Origin: Cryptomeria japonica
Taxonomy: Eukaryota > Streptophyta > Pinopsida > Cupressales > Cupressaceae
Direction of reading: 5' to 3'
DNA: 64,000 nucleotides
Assembly (NCBI RefSeq): GCF_030272615.1
Contig: NC_081405.1
Span: forward strand, 156,381,454-156,445,453
Position numbers and translations under genes: made by a program. Below, one piece after another: positions 38,066 through 51,224 of this stretch; the first letter of the stretch is position 1, and each line of letters starts with the position of its first letter. The notes beneath the pieces are model-generated. The model did not search any database and was not told the DNA's origin. It saw nothing but the letters and a program-made list of their open reading frames with translations.

Positions 38066-39160
38066 CTAGTCACCAGTCATGTGGTGAGAGCATCCACTAT
38101 CAATAATCCACTCATTAGAATTATCAAAGCGGGAGACAAGAGCCTTCTTGTCTGACACATCTTCCTTAATGGCTATAAACACTATGCCTTCACTTTCTTC
38201 ATCTTCTGATTCGTCATCAGTGACACCTTCATCAACTGCAACAAGACAGTTTCTCTTATCTCCTCCTTTGAAATTTTTTAACTTCTCCAGTTTGTCCTTA
38301 TTATCACTGTTGAGACAGTTGACAACAATGTGTCCTATCCTATTGCAAGAAAAACATTTCAAAGGGAGCTTACCTCTGTATTTTCTAGTTCCTTTAGGAA
38401 ATCTCTTGGCAAGAAGAGCTTAAAATTCCATCAGGATCTCCTCATCATCCATATCCTTGCTTTTTCTAGGTTCACAACTAGTACTAACTTCTTTTCCTTT
38501 TCTAGTTAGTGCAGCAAATGCTCGAACGGCTTAATCAATCTTCTGAACACTGCCATCATAACTATTTAGCTCATATGTGGTCAACTTAGCAATGATGGAG
38601 TCTAGGGATACCTTTGTCTTGTTAATAGATCTCAACTCTTGAATAGCGACAACCCTTATTGCATAGACTAGTTATAAGGATCTCAAAACTTTTTTAATAA
38701 TGGAAAAAATCTTCCATTGTACCTCCTGCACTCTTGATGTCTCCAACAACAGTTTTAATCCTTATCCCATATTGTTGAATGGTCTCTCCTTCAACCATCT
38801 GCATGTCTTCAATTTTTTCTCTAAGGCTTTCTTCCTTAGCTTTCTTCACATGCTCATCACCACCATAGATAGACTCCAGAGTATCCCATACATCTTTGGG
38901 ATTGTCTTTATCTTGAACATCTATAAACTCAATATCAAATAGACTATTGATAAGAGCTTCCATGAATTGCCCATTCTCCTGAATTTCCCATTCTCCTGAA
39001 TTTCTCTTCTTTGATCATCGGTGAGAGTACCAGTAGGGACAAAATAAGTATTCTCAACATAGTTCCAATGTTGAGAACCCATGCTTTTAATGTATATCTT
39101 CATTCTGTCCTTCCATATCTTAAAGTTATCTCTGTTGAACTTTGGACCTTCCCTCTTCAT
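38066..39160 (-). pseudogene. Element B Gag and protease
   Basis: Minus strand from the start MKREGPKFNRDNFKIWKDRM at 39160: Copia Gag with the conserved DVWDTLESIYGGDEHVKK near 38870 and IQQYGIRIKTVVGDIKSAGG. A frame break near 38980 coincides with a small tandem repeat (AATTTCCCATTCTCCTG, twice). The zinc knuckle CFSCNRIGHIVVNC lies near 38340, followed by an acidic stretch and the protease site WIIDSGCSHHMTGD ending at 38066. Stops occur between 38365 and 38690. Protease DSG is intact; the whole is inactive. Confidence 0.88.
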
Positions 39161-39220
39161 CCTTAGAATAAGATCTTTTCCTCAAGCGGTTAAGCTTATA
39201 ACACAAAGGACCTGGAGGAT

Positions 39221-39232
39221 GCTTTGATACCA
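39221..39232 (-). other. Element B primer-binding site
   Basis: GCTTTGATACCA, one mismatch from the complement of the initiator tRNA-Met primer site, two bases from LTR B. Confidence 0.88.
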
Positions 39233-39234
39233 AT

Positions 39235-40686
39235 TGATGAATAATGATGAACAGTAAATATCCAACAGATACTAAGAGAGGGGGGTGAATCAGTATAGAC
39301 AAAAATTTCTCCAACAACTTAAATTGCAAAGACTGCACTAACTGGTAAACAATATCACCGATCTAAATCAAGGCACTACCGGTAGAACACAGTATGACTA
39401 CAAGAGACATAAACCGGTAACATCTAGATCATCTCAAAACCTAACATCTCATCTTAACTTCACCCATATGCTTAAGCAAGTAAAACATCAGAAATACAAT
39501 GACCATTGGATTAGCTTGCATTACCGCTTAACAGAAAACACTAAAACATCACATAAAAAGGCATCACACATAACACACTAATTTTTTTCACGTGGAAACC
39601 CAACTGGGAAAAACCACGGTGGGGATGAATACCCACAAGTTTCTCTTGAACTCTTCTAAAGTCCACTTTGTTAGGAGCCTAGTCCGTTTAAAGACTTTAC
39701 AACAGGTTTTGCTAGGAACCGATCCTTCTAGGGATCACCCGGTTAAGGGATGGCTAAATACCCAGTTAGAGGTTAAAACCCTGTTAAAGGTTACCTTGTA
39801 AGAGGATTTAAAGAACTCAATGATTTTGAGTCACCCTGTTAAAGGATTTACAAAAAGCCTGTTAAAGCTACCCGATAAAGGGATTTTCCAACTGTTGAAA
39901 TGGTTAGAAGTCAACAGGTAATACACTGATCTGATAACAACACTTAATGCGAAGGCAAATCCACTTCAGTTCTTTTACTTCTGCAATCACACTCTACAAA
40001 TCTCTTCTTACTCCATTTGTCTGGCAATACTTACCTCACATACATTCATTTGCCAACAACTTCAAATGAAAATCATCATCGACCTTATAGACAAAAATTA
40101 GGTCAGTGGCCAAAACCTAAAACACTAAGCATCTAGGTTAACAATACAGTCGATCCAATCCTGGCCATTTAAACACATTACATAGAGAAAAAACAATCTT
40201 GAACAAATCTCAAGATGTTCTCCATCATCTGTTCTTTAGCACTTTTGGAATCTGATAACCCATCATGCGCTCTCTACCGTTTACTAAGATTTTGCACATT
40301 CCCGAGGTAGATAGAATCAATCTTGTTCATGCAAGATCCTCAATGAGATTCTTCACACACACAATGTTGACATGGAAATGTGATCTAATCTTCATTTCAA
40401 TGCTAAATCATCATAGGATATCGTCAGTCGAATCACATACACTTGGAATACATCAACCAGAAACCCTGAAGCTGAGACTACTAACTGGTAGTCATATCAA
40501 ATGAAACCCCAATTCAAACTTTGCATATATCAGTTCACACTCCAACATACTGGTTCACTTCATACTGTCATATCGGTTCACTTACCAATTTGCTTACTTC
40601 AATATACCAGTTCATACTTCAGCATATTGACATCAATGACAACATACAATCCCATCGTGTCATCAAACTCTACACATATACCAAAA
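39235..40686 (-). mobile_element. Element B 5' LTR
   Basis: TGATGAATAATGATGAAC to ATATACCAAAA (mate ends CCAACA; the terminal CA has mutated). Contains GAGAGGGGGGTGAATCA and GGAAACCCAACTGGG followed by AAAAACCACGG. Duplication GATAG follows at 40687-40691. Confidence 0.9.
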
Positions 40687-40691
40687 GATAG

Positions 40692-42067
40692 TTCTTGTAA
40701 GCTCTCTTCCTTGTCTTTTTTACTATCTTGGTATCCAAGATACTCTCCAACTCAACCTGTTGACTAGGTGGCAAATCCTTTACCCAATCTTCTTGAACTG
40801 GTGATAGCATGTCTTTCTGATTTATTGGTGACTCTCCTTTGTATGGATAGAGATCACATATATTAAAGATAGGAGATATTCCCAAGGTAGGTGGAGGTTC
40901 AACCTCATAGGAATTCTGCCCACACTTGTGTACCACCTTGAGAGGTCCAATTTTCTTCATCATGAGCTTGATAAGCTACCCTTTTGGAAGTCTCTCCTTC
41001 TTGAGGTATGCCAACACTAAGTCTCCTACTTGAAATTGTAGCTTCCTCCTTCTTTTATCAGCTTGAACCTTGTACTGCTCAAATTTTTGTTGTAAGGACG
41101 ACCTTACCTTATCATGCACCTCTTTAATGCCTTTTGCAAAGTTCTCCCCTTGTGCACTATTGGGTGCCATTTAACTAAGATCTTTGAGCTCTAGTATGCC
41201 CCTAGGATGGAATCCATACACTATCTCAAAAGGACTTTTACTTGTGCTACGATTCACTGAGTCATTATATGCATATCCCGCCTATCCAAGTACTAGATCC
41301 CAAGTCTACCCATGTTGTTTGGTAAGACATCTTAGCAAATTACCCAATGACCAGTTAACTACCTCTATCTGACCATCTGATTGAGGATGATAGGCAGATG
41401 AAGAAGATAATTTGGTTCCCAACTTCCTCCATAGTATCCTCCCAAAGTGGCTCAAAAAGTTTACATCTCTATCACTCACAATGCTAATTGGAAGACCATG
41501 AATTTTGACTATCTCCTTGAAAAAGAGGCTTGTAATATAAGTGGGATCATTGGTGCTCTTGCAAGGTATGAAATGTGCCATTTTTCTTAACCTATCTACT
41601 ACCACATACACACTATCAAATCCTCTAGGTGTCCTAGGAAAGCCTAACACAAAATCCATGCTCAAACATTCCCAAGGCCTTTGAGGTATGACCAAGGGCT
41701 GATATAGACCTACATTGCTTGAGGTTCCTTTTTCTCTTTGGAAGATGGTACATTTCTCTACAAACCTTCTCACTTCTGATTGCAACTTGGGCCAATAATA
41801 AAACCTACCAACCTACTCCAAAGTCTTATCAATGCCAAAATGACCTCCTAGACCTCCTTGATGCTTCTTTTGAATAATATTTTGTCTCATAGAACATTGA
41901 GGTATGCAAAGAAGATGACCTTTGAATAGAAAACCCTCTTGTGCCATGTATTCTGAATAAGAGACATGTGAGGTATTAGAAAAATCAATACAAATATTAT
42001 ATATCTCTGCAAAATCCTTATCATCCTTGTAGAGGTCTTTTAACTCACTCAAACCCACACTTTGCAA
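40692..42067 (-). pseudogene. Element A integrase and GPY/F region
   Basis: Minus-strand Gypsy integrase. The HHCC zinc region (GGHFGIDKTLE, then VEKCTIFQREKGT) has lost its last Cys (CTIF for CxxC). The core has LSMDFVLGFP (Asp), SIVSDRDVNFLSHF (Asp) and HPQSDGQIEVVN (Glu), so D, D, E are complete. After a stop near 41305 the C-terminus continues: KFEQYKVQADKRRRKLQFQV, then GDLVLAYLKKERLP and KIGPLKVVHKCGQNSYEV, the GPY/F region. KTRKRAYKNYL at 40692-40730 starts the chromodomain that B interrupts. Function: cDNA integration; the chromodomain probably guides it to heterochromatin. Confidence 0.9.
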
Positions 42068-42076
42068 TTGAATCTC

Positions 42077-43414
42077 CTACATGGTAATGATTCTCCTACT
42101 TAGTGCATCAACAACTTTGTTGGCTCTCCCTTTCTTGTTTTTAATGGTGAATGTATAATATTGTAGGTACTCCACCCACTTTAGTTGGCTTTGGTTCAAC
42201 TTCTCTTGCCCATTGAGAAAACTAAGAGCATGGTTGTCAATGAAGACTACAAAATCTTTGGGTAGCAAGTAGTGACACCATTTTTTCAATGCTTGGACCA
42301 TTGCATAAAAATCCAAGTCATATGTGGAGTACCTTTTCTTAGCTTCATTTAACTATTCTGAGAAGAAAGCTATAGGATATCCCTCTTGGCTTAAAACCGC
42401 CTCTATTGCCCTTTGGCTTGCATCACATTCTACTATAAACAACTAATTGAAATTACACAATCTAAGGGTTGGTAGCTCTGCTATCTTGGTTTTCAACATC
42501 TCAAACCCCTTATTGGCTTCCTCTGTCCACTTAAAGTGACATTTAATCCCTCCTTTAATAGTATTGAGAATCGGAGCACAAACATGGCTAAAGTCTCTCA
42601 CAAACTTCCTATAAAAAGATTCCATTCCATGAAAGCTTATAACTTCACTTATGCCCCTAGGGACAGGCCAATTAAGTATTGCTTCTACCTTACCTGGATC
42701 CATTTTTAAACATCCATGAGAAATAACAAAACCAAGATATATCGTCTCTGTTTTCAATAACTCACATTTTTCAAGGTTAATCTTGAGTTGAGCCTCCTTC
42801 AACTTCTTCAAAACCATCTCCAAATTCTTTAGGTGTTCCTCCTTGAACTTGTTGTAGATTAGAATGTCATCAAGGTATACAATTAAAAATCTACCAATAA
42901 ACTCAACTAATACTTCATTCATGAGCCTTTGGAAGGTACTAGATGCATTGGTGAGGCCAAATGGCATTACCAACCACTCATATAAGCCTGCATTGGTTCT
43001 AAAGGTTGTCTTCCATTCATCTCCAGGTCTGATTCTGATCTAATGGTAACTAGACTTTAATTCCACCTTGGTGAAGTAGCTTGCACCTCCTAGATTGTCT
43101 AATAAGTCCTCAATCCTTGGCATAGGAAACCGATACCTTATGGTAATCTTGTTGATTGCTCTAGAGTCCATGCACATTCTCCATTTGCCTCCCTTCTTAG
43201 GAACTAACACAATAGGAACAACACATGGACTCGAACTCTTCTTGATAAACCCTTTGTCTAAGAGTTCTTGCACTTGTTTGTCGATCTCTTCATTTTGACT
43301 AAGTGTCATTTTGTAGGCAGCTTTGTTCGGTAGATTGGCCCCTGGTATTAAGTCTATTTGATGATTTACATCTCTCATTGGAGGCAAGGAATCGGGTAAG
43401 TCATCCCCTATCAC
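42077..43414 (-). pseudogene. Element A reverse transcriptase and RNase H
   Basis: Minus strand from about 43414: HQIDLIPGANLPNKAAYKMT (plant chromovirus style), CVVPIVLVPKKGGKWRMCMD, RFPMPRIEDLLDNLGGASYF and TKVELKSSYH. The catalytic Asp of the usual DL(K/R)SGYH reads Glu here. A TAG follows YH where Gln is expected (CAG to TAG). Then [20 protein letters not shown] and [13 protein letters not shown], with an intact YLDD box. RNase H follows: CDASQRAIEAV, DFYAMVQALKKWCHYLLPK, FIDNHALSFLNGQ and ending VVDALSRR. The His in FIDNHAL replaces the usual TDHxAL spacing only slightly. Broken by stops; inactive. Confidence 0.9.
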
Positions 43415-43566
43415 TTATACATAATGTTTGAGTAGTTTTTGCACCTCTTGAGGCACTTCACCCATTGGATCTGCCTTAGCTTATTCATTAAGTTTCAACA
43501 CTATAGCATGGCCTTGATGTCCTTCTTGTTTCAACACTTTGAGAAACTCTTTTCCACTCACCAACA

Positions 43567-44225
43567 TCACACTTGAGCCTTTTTTTTTTCTTCCTTTGGT
43601 TCAGGTAGTGGATCCATTTGATACATTTTCCCATTCTTGGTGATAAGATAGTTGTTCTTCTCCCCATCATGGGTATCTTTCACATCATACTGCCATGGAT
43701 GGACCAATAGAAAATGACAAGCATCCATAGGAAATATGTCACATAATAATCTATCCTTGTACTCACCAATTTCAAAATCCACCCATGCTTGTTCATAAAC
43801 CAATACATGTTGACCCCGGTTGAGCCATGACACCTTGTAGGGTATGAGGTGAGGTAATCTTTTTAGTTTGAGTTTATCCACCATTTCAACTGAGACAATA
43901 TTCTTAGTGGAACCTAAATCTACAATAACTTTACAAATCTTTCCATGTGACCTACAAGTGGTCCTAAACAAGCTTTTCCTTTGTGGTGGCTCTTGAGCTT
44001 GGGGTATCTTGAACATTGTTCTTCTCATCATCAAATTTTCTCCCTCAGTAATTGGGCCTTCTTTTCTGATTGAAGATGTTACACTCTGAGTATTCTCTTC
44101 TTGCAACAATTGAGTTCTTCTTTCCCCCATGTATGAACTTGTAGAGCTTGAGGCTTTTATTGGGAACTTACTCATGGTATGCCCAACTTGATTGCAATGA
44201 TAACACCTACTAGTGAAAACTTTAT
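43567..44225 (-). pseudogene. Element A zinc knuckle and protease
   Basis: Minus strand. The knuckle CYHCNQVGHTMSKF near 44180-44220 has Phe where the last Cys should be. The protease domain carries CKVIVDLGSTKNIVS (about 43900-43930). The family active site is D-S/T-G, so the central residue is Leu; a TCA to TTA change explains it. Then come LPHLIPYKVSWLNRGQHVLV and YKDRLLCDIFPMDACHFLLV, typical of Gypsy proteases. Both changes would abolish function. Confidence 0.87.
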
Positions 44226-45132
44226 TTCCTCTACCTAAGTTTCCAAACTTGCCCCTAAAATTGCTCCTTCCTCTATAGGATCCTCTAAATGCTTCTCTCT
44301 AAGAGTGTCCATTGCCTTCTTGGCCTTGCTACTCTTCACTTCTTGATGATTTTTGTCCTCTACCAAAGTTCCCTCTACCTCTGAAATTCTTTCCTCACCT
44401 ATGTTTCTGATTTTGCTCACTCCTTTTGATCTTCCCTTCTTCCCTTAGGGCCAATTGAAAACACTTATGGATAGTGTCTGATGTGAGGATACTTATTTCA
44501 TCTTGTATATTCTTTCTAAGGCCATTCATATACTTGGCCAAATTCTCTACCTCATTCTCATGCTTCCTAGCCCTCAAACTGAGCTTATGGAACTCTTCAG
44601 TGTATGCATTGACATCTAGCTCCCTTTGTTTAAGATTTTGCAGTCTCTTATGAATTTGAACTTCATAATCTCCTGGAAGGAATTTTGCCTTAAGTCTGAT
44701 CTTCATATGCTCGGATGAAGTTATCTTATTTTTGCCCTGTTGTATCCTTTCTTCTTGCATCATATTCCACCAAACCAATGTTGATCCTCTCATTCTTGAT
44801 TTGGCCACATTATCTCTTTTCTCTTCTGCTACCTCTTTGTAATCAAAATGATTATTGAGAGCTTCTATCCAATCTAGAAACTCTTCTCCATTGATGTTTC
44901 CTCCATATGTGGGTAATCCATCCAGATTGTCCTTACAAATGGATTTGACTACATCTAGGAATAACTTTTGGTCTTGAGGCATAGCTACTGCTACTGGTTC
45001 CTCTCCATCTTCCACTTCTTCATCAATTTCATCACCCAATTCTGTCTTAACCTTTCCCTTCTCCTTCTTTACCTCTCTGGTTCCTCTAGTTACTTCTGCA
45101 TCCTTCAATCCTTCTATCATCTCTGCCACCAT
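44226..45132 (-). pseudogene. Element A Gag
   Basis: Minus strand, main open part 44395-45132 (245 codons). The N-terminus is charged (KEKGKVKTELGDEIDEEVED). The retrotransposon Gag domain is clear: LPTYGGNINGEEFLDWIEAL, STLVWWNMMQEERIQQGK, LKAKFLPGDYEVQIHKRLQN, LDVNAYTEEFHKLSLRA, YMNGLRKNIQDEISIL. Past 44395 the frame continues, with stops, through a Gly/Arg-rich stretch (FRGRGNFGRG) towards the zinc knuckle. This is the capsid/nucleocapsid protein of the particle. An upstream start is not certain; a stop lies just before 45132. Confidence 0.9.
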
Positions 45133-45227
45133 CTACCAGATGGCTTCCGGAGACATTGCCTTTGGAGGCATTGAACTTGTTTTTGATACTTCACAATCTG
45201 ACATACACCAAATCTTTCAAAGAATGG

Positions 45228-45239
45228 CTCCGATACCAC
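45228..45239 (-). other. Element A primer-binding site
   Basis: GCTCCGATACCA, one mismatch from the complement of the initiator tRNA-Met primer site, two bases from the LTR. Confidence 0.85.
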
Positions 45240-45241
45240 TT

Positions 45242-46731
45242 TGATGCAGAGAGTCTTGGAGCCTTGTTTATTTCACCTTCTTGAGTGACTTGTCCTACTC
45301 AACCCTACAAATACTCAAGTCCTTCCTATGGCACTTGGTAAGGGTTATGACAATGAGACCTCCAAGGTCTAAACCTTCTTGACTTTCCTCCTAGGTATAG
45401 CCAATGGTTTCTAGACAATCAACTCTTCCACTTGAGGTTGTCACCTTAGCTACCCACACTCACCTCTCTTGGGCTCCAACCACTCCTGCTAGGATTTTAA
45501 CACACCAACTCCCCTTATGGTTTCCCAATGCATTAATAAGGTATCTTCATTTTTTTTTAAAGTTTAAGACTCACCAATTCCATTTCCATGGTTTCTCAAG
45601 CCTACTAGGCCTCTACTGGAAAAGTGCATCTGGGTTATCCATACAGTTGTGGTTTGCAATGCTGCACTATTTTGTGGGGTTTTAGGCTTAACTGGTGGAT
45701 TGAAAAACTTGGTCTAGAACCTTTCACCAGTCAAAAATACTTCTCTAAAAACCTTAGTAACCTTCAAGGAAACTCTGAGGGCTTTCCATATATATGCCAC
45801 TAGGGCCTGCATCAATCTCCAAGTGCTCACAAATCACACTTTGCGTACTGTCCTAACTCACCTACTCCCAGTGTGAGCCTAGGTATTCATTATTTCTCCT
45901 CCTCTTGGACCTGCAACATCACACACCCTATTCCAAAACTATATACATACCCTAAACTATAATTCTTAATGATTACAATAAGTGCCATCAAAGAATGCCT
46001 AGGCTAGAGCCATTTCTTGCTCTTAAACCCTACTTGCAAGGGTTTTGCTCCTAGCTACAAAGAATGACATAAATATTCAGAACCTAGAACAATCAAACCT
46101 ACAAATCAACCTTAATGAAAGAAAATACAATGAACATACAAATATTGCAATGAGTATACACCATCTAGTCCATACTGGACCGTACAAGCAATGAAAAACA
46201 ACACAAAACTATCAAAAAATTGGTGGAAACAAGATTGTTTCACAAACCAAAAACTTTCTCTTGCATTTCCATTCCTCCAAACCATACAATGAAGTGAAAT
46301 TTGTCTTATACCCACTATTTTATTCATTTCAACCAACTACCTAACGCTCATAACCAAAAAAATGCAACTTTTGCAAGAAATTGCAAAATGTTGCTCAACA
46401 ACTTTTGACAACTTTTGCTCCAGGATGCAATTTTGCATTCTATTGCATTCTAAGACTCTTGAAGGTCCTCAAACACCTTCCAAGACATAAATAGAACTCA
46501 ATTGACTCCTAATCCGTGAATAAATTCATCTAGAGTATTTGCCTATGACCTACCTAAGCAACTCACTTCTTAGGCTAGCAGCATCCTCAACACAATTGAC
46601 TGAAATGAAAATTTGGACCACTCGACCATGGCTCTACTGAGTCCTCAATGGTTGATCCATTATTACATCTAACATTAACACAAACTAAAAAAAATCAAAG
46701 CTTACATTCTTGGAGTGCCAGGTGCCTTGCA
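45242..46731 (-). mobile_element. Element A 5' LTR
   Basis: Starts TGATGCAGAGAGTCTTGG, ends AGGTGCCTTGCA; 1490 bp. It keeps the 57 bases lost from the left LTR but lacks about 145 bp present there. GA-array sequence begins immediately at 46732. Confidence 0.9.
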
Positions 46732-48362
46732 CTAGAGAGAGAGAGAGAAATCAGTTAAATTGTATCCTATCAAATAAATATTACAGCATAAGATAATAAG
46801 ATATTTAAATGAAATGGAATTGATTTCCTTGGTATGGCTATAAATAGCTACCTAGACCATGAGTTTGGAAACCACTTTGTATTCTAAGAATTCCAGAGGA
46901 GTAAATTAGGAATAAAAAATGTGCATTACCAAATATTGTGCAAAGCCCACCACATGAGGAGTGTGGTGGAGGGATGATGCACAATTTGTTTTGTACACTG
47001 AGTCAAATACTAAGTGTATCAAGGAAATCATAGACCCTCGAGCTCAAAATGTGGACCTTGGGATTATTAGGTCTATTGTTCATCCAAATGGTAACCACTA
47101 CATGGCAAACCTAATTACAATACAACAATATAAACGGAGATAAAGGGGGTAGGGAAAGAGGAAGAGAGAGAGGGATGGGGTATGGAGAAAGGCAAAGGGG
47201 GAGAGAGGTAGAGAGAGAGAGAGAGAGCAATCAATTAAATTGTATCCTATCAAATCAATATTACTACATAAGATAATAATATAGTTAAATGCAATGGAAT
47301 TGATTTCCTTGGTATGGCTATAAATTGCTCCCCAGACCATGAGTTTGGAAACCACTTCATTTTCTAAGAATTACAAGGGAGCAAATTAGGAATAAAAATG
47401 TGCATTACCAAATATCTCCCAAAGCCCACCACAAGAGGAGTGTGGGGGAGAGATGATGCACAATTGGTTTTCTAAACTAAGTCAAATGATAATTCTATCA
47501 AGAAAAGCATAGCCTTTCGAGCTCAATTGTGGCCCTTGGGATTATTAGGTCTAATGTTCATCCAAATGGTGACCACTAATGGATGACCTAATTGCAATAC
47601 ATAAATATAAATTAAGGGAGATAAAGGGGGTAGGAAGAGAGAAAGAGTGGGGACGAAGAAATGAAGAGAGAGAGGGATGGGGTATGGAGGAAACGAGAAG
47701 GGGAGAGAGGGAGAGAGATGTAGAGGGATGGAGAGAGAGGGAGAGGGAGGGAAAGAGAGAGAGGGAGAGAGAGGGAGAGAGAAAGAAAGAGAGAGAGTCG
47801 GGGAGAGGGAGAGGGAGGGAGAGAGAGAGGGAGGGAGGGAGAGAGAGAGAGGGAGAGAGGGAGAGGGGGAGAGAGGGAGAGAGAAAGGGTGGAGAGAGAG
47901 AGAGAGAGAGCAATCAATCTTACTGCATAAGCTAATAAGATAGCTAAATGCAATGGAATTGATTTCCTTGGTATGGCTATAAATTGCTACCCAGACCATG
48001 AGTTTGGAAACCACTTCGTATTCTAAGAATTGCAGGGGAGGAAATTAGGAAGAAAAAATGTGCAATACCAAAGATTGTCCAAAGCCCACCACAAGAGGAG
48101 TGTAGCGGAGGGATGATGCACAATAGGTTTTAAACACTGAGTCAAATGTTAAGTTTATCAAGAAAGCATAGCCCCTCAAGCTAAAATTGTAGACCTTGGG
48201 ATTATTAGGTATATTGTTCATCCAAATGGTGACCACTAAATGGTAGACCTAATTTCAATACAACAATATAAAGTAAGGGAGATAAAGATGGTAGGGAGAG
48301 AAGAAGAGAGAAGTATGGGGTATGGAGGAAGGTAGAAGGCGAGAGAGGGGGAGAGAGAGTGA

Positions 48363-48415
<53 letters not shown>

Positions 48416-48882
48416 ATTAAATTGTATCCTATCAAATAAATATTACTACATAAGCTAAGCTAATAATATAGTTAAATACAATGGAATTGATTTCCTTGGT
48501 ATGGCTATAAATTGCTACCAAGACCATGAGTTTGGAAACCACTTCGTATTATAAGAATTGCATGGGAGAAAATTAGGAATAAAAAAATGCATTACCAAAT
48601 ATTGTGCAAAGCCCACTACATGAGGAGTGTGGTAGAGGGATGATGCACAGTTGGGTTTCTACACTGAGTCAAATGCTAAGTCTATCAAGGAAAGCATATC
48701 CCCTTGAGCTCAAGCTGTGGGCCTTGGGATTATAAGGTCTACTATTCATCCAAATGGTGACCACTACACGGCAGACCTAATTTTAATACAACAATATAAA
48801 ATGATATAAAGGGGGTAGGGAGAGAGAGAAAGAGTCTGGCAGAGAAAAAGTGAGAGGGGGATGAGGTATGGACGAAGGGAGA

Positions 48883-48924
<42 letters not shown>

Positions 48925-49425
48925 TTAAATTGTATCCTATCAAATCAATCTTACTACATAAGCTAATAAGATAGTTAAATGAAATGGAATTGATTTCCTT
49001 GGTATGGCTATAAATTGCTACCTAGACCATGTGTTTGGAAACCACTTCGTATTCTAAGAATTGAATGGGAGGAAATTAGGAAGAAAAAATGTGCATTACC
49101 AAATATTTCCCAAAGCCGACTCTATGAGGAGTGTGGTGGAGGGATGATACAAAATGGGTTTTGTACACTGAGTCAAATCTTACGTCTATCAAGGAAATCA
49201 TAGCCTCTTGAGCTCAAATTGTGGACCTTGGGATTATGAGGTCTATTGTTCATCCAAATGGTGACCACTACATGGAAGACCTAATTGCAATACAACAATA
49301 TAAAGTAAGGGAGAGGGAAAGAGTGGGGAGGGAGAGAAGAAGAGAGAGAGAGATGGGGTAAGGAGGAAGGGAGAAGGGGAGAGAGGGAGAGAGGGAGGGA
49401 GAGAGGGGGTAGGGAGAGAAAGAGA

Positions 49426-49480
<55 letters not shown>

Positions 49481-49563
49481 AGGTGGAGAGAGATAGAGAG
49501 AAAGGGTGGGAGGGAGAGATAAAGGGCGAGAGAGAGAGACAAAGGGCGAGAGAGAGACAAAGG

Positions 49564-49649
<86 letters not shown>

Positions 49650-50132
49650 AAGCGAGCAATAAATTAAATTATATCCTATCAAATTAGTCTTATTGTATAA
49701 GCTAACAAGATAGTTAAATGCAGTGGAATTGATTTCCTTGCTATAGCTATAAATTGCTACCCAGACCATGAGTTTGGAACCCACTTTGTATTCTAATAAT
49801 TGCAAGGGAGAAAATTAGGAGGAAAAAATGTGCATTACCAAAGATTACCCAAAGCCCACCACAGGAGGAGTGTGGTGGAGGGATGATGCACAATGGGTTT
49901 TGTACACTGTGTCAAATGCTAACTCTATCAATTAAAGCATAGCTCGTCGATCTCAAACTATGGACCTTGGGATTATAATGTCTATTATTCATCCAAATGG
50001 TGACCACTACATGGCTGACCTAGTTGAAATATAACAATGTAAAGTAAGGGAGATAAATGGGGTAGGGAGAGAGAAAGAGTAGGGAGGGAGAGAAGAAGAG
50101 AGAGAAGGATGGGGTATGAAGGAAGGGAGAAG

Positions 50133-50212
<80 letters not shown>

Positions 50213-50701
50213 ATGAAGAGAGAGAGGGAGGATGAAGAGAGAGAGAGAGAGAGAGCAAGAGGGAGAGAGAGTAATTAATTAAAATATATCCTACCAAATC
50301 AATCTTACTGCAAACCACTTCATATTCTAAGAATTGTAGGGGAACAAATTAGGAAGAAAAAATATGCATTATCAAAGATGGCCCAGAGCCCACCATAGGA
50401 GGAGTGTGGTGTAGGGATGATGCACAATGGGTTTTGTACACAATTTCAAATACTAAGTCTATCAAGGAAAGCATAGCCTCTCGAGATCAAACTGTGGACC
50501 TTGGGATTATTGGGTCTACTATTCATCCAAATGGTGACCACTATATAGAAGACCTAATTGGAATACAACAATATAAAGTAAGGGAGATAAAGGGAGTAGG
50601 GAGAGAGAGAGTGGGGAGGGAGAGAAGAATAGAGAGGGATGGGGTATTGAGGAAGGGAGAAGGGGAGAGAGGGAGAGAGAGGTAGAGGGAGGAGAGAGAG
50701 A

Positions 50702-50733
<32 letters not shown>

Positions 50734-51188
50734 AATCAATTATATTGTATCCTATTAAATCAATCTTATTGCATAAGCTAATAAGATAGTTACTTTCAAT
50801 GGAATTGATTTCCTTGGTATGGATATAAATTTCTACCCAAACCATGAGCTTGGAAACCACTTCCTATTTTAATAATTGCATAGGAGCAAATTAGGAAGAA
50901 AAAATGTACATTACCAAAGACTGCTTAAAGCCCACCACAGGAGAAGTGTGTTGGAGGGGTGATGCGCAATGGGTTTTGTACACTGAGTGAAATGCTAAGT
51001 CTATCAAGGAAAGCATATCCCCTCAAGCTCAAACTTTGGACCTTGGGATTATTAGGTCTACTATACATCCAAATGGTGACCACTACATGGTAGACCTAAT
51101 TGCAATACAATGATATAAAGTAGGGGAGATAAAGGGATAGGGAGAGAGAAAGAGTGGGGGGAGATAGAAGAAGATAGAGAGGGATGAG

Positions 51189-51224
<36 letters not shown>

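Larger units (their letters stand above)
25777..40686 (-). mobile_element. Element B: Copia retrotransposon split by C
   Basis: Minus-strand Copia element flanked by GATAG. LTRs 25777-27226 and 39235-40686 (1450 and 1452 bp), primer site 39221-39232, polypurine tract beside 27227. Domain order gag, protease, integrase, RT, RNase H is Copia. Copia C (28857-36505) is inserted just inside the RT region. Without C the element is about 7.3 kb. All frames are broken, so it is inactive. Confidence 0.92.
22800..46731 (-). mobile_element. Element A: Gypsy chromovirus with nested inserts
   Basis: Minus-strand Gypsy element. The 5' LTR is 45242-46731, the primer site 45228-45239, then gag, protease, RT, RNase H, integrase and a chromodomain; the 3' LTR is 22800-25640. 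Copia B (25777-40686) splits it inside the chromodomain and a solo LTR (24187-25455) sits in its 3' LTR. Without inserts it is about 7.7 kb. It lies in the GA array, whose units resume at 46732. The left LTR lacks the first 57 bases of the right one, so no target duplication is recognisable. A chromodomain after the GPY/F region marks the chromovirus branch. Confidence 0.9.
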
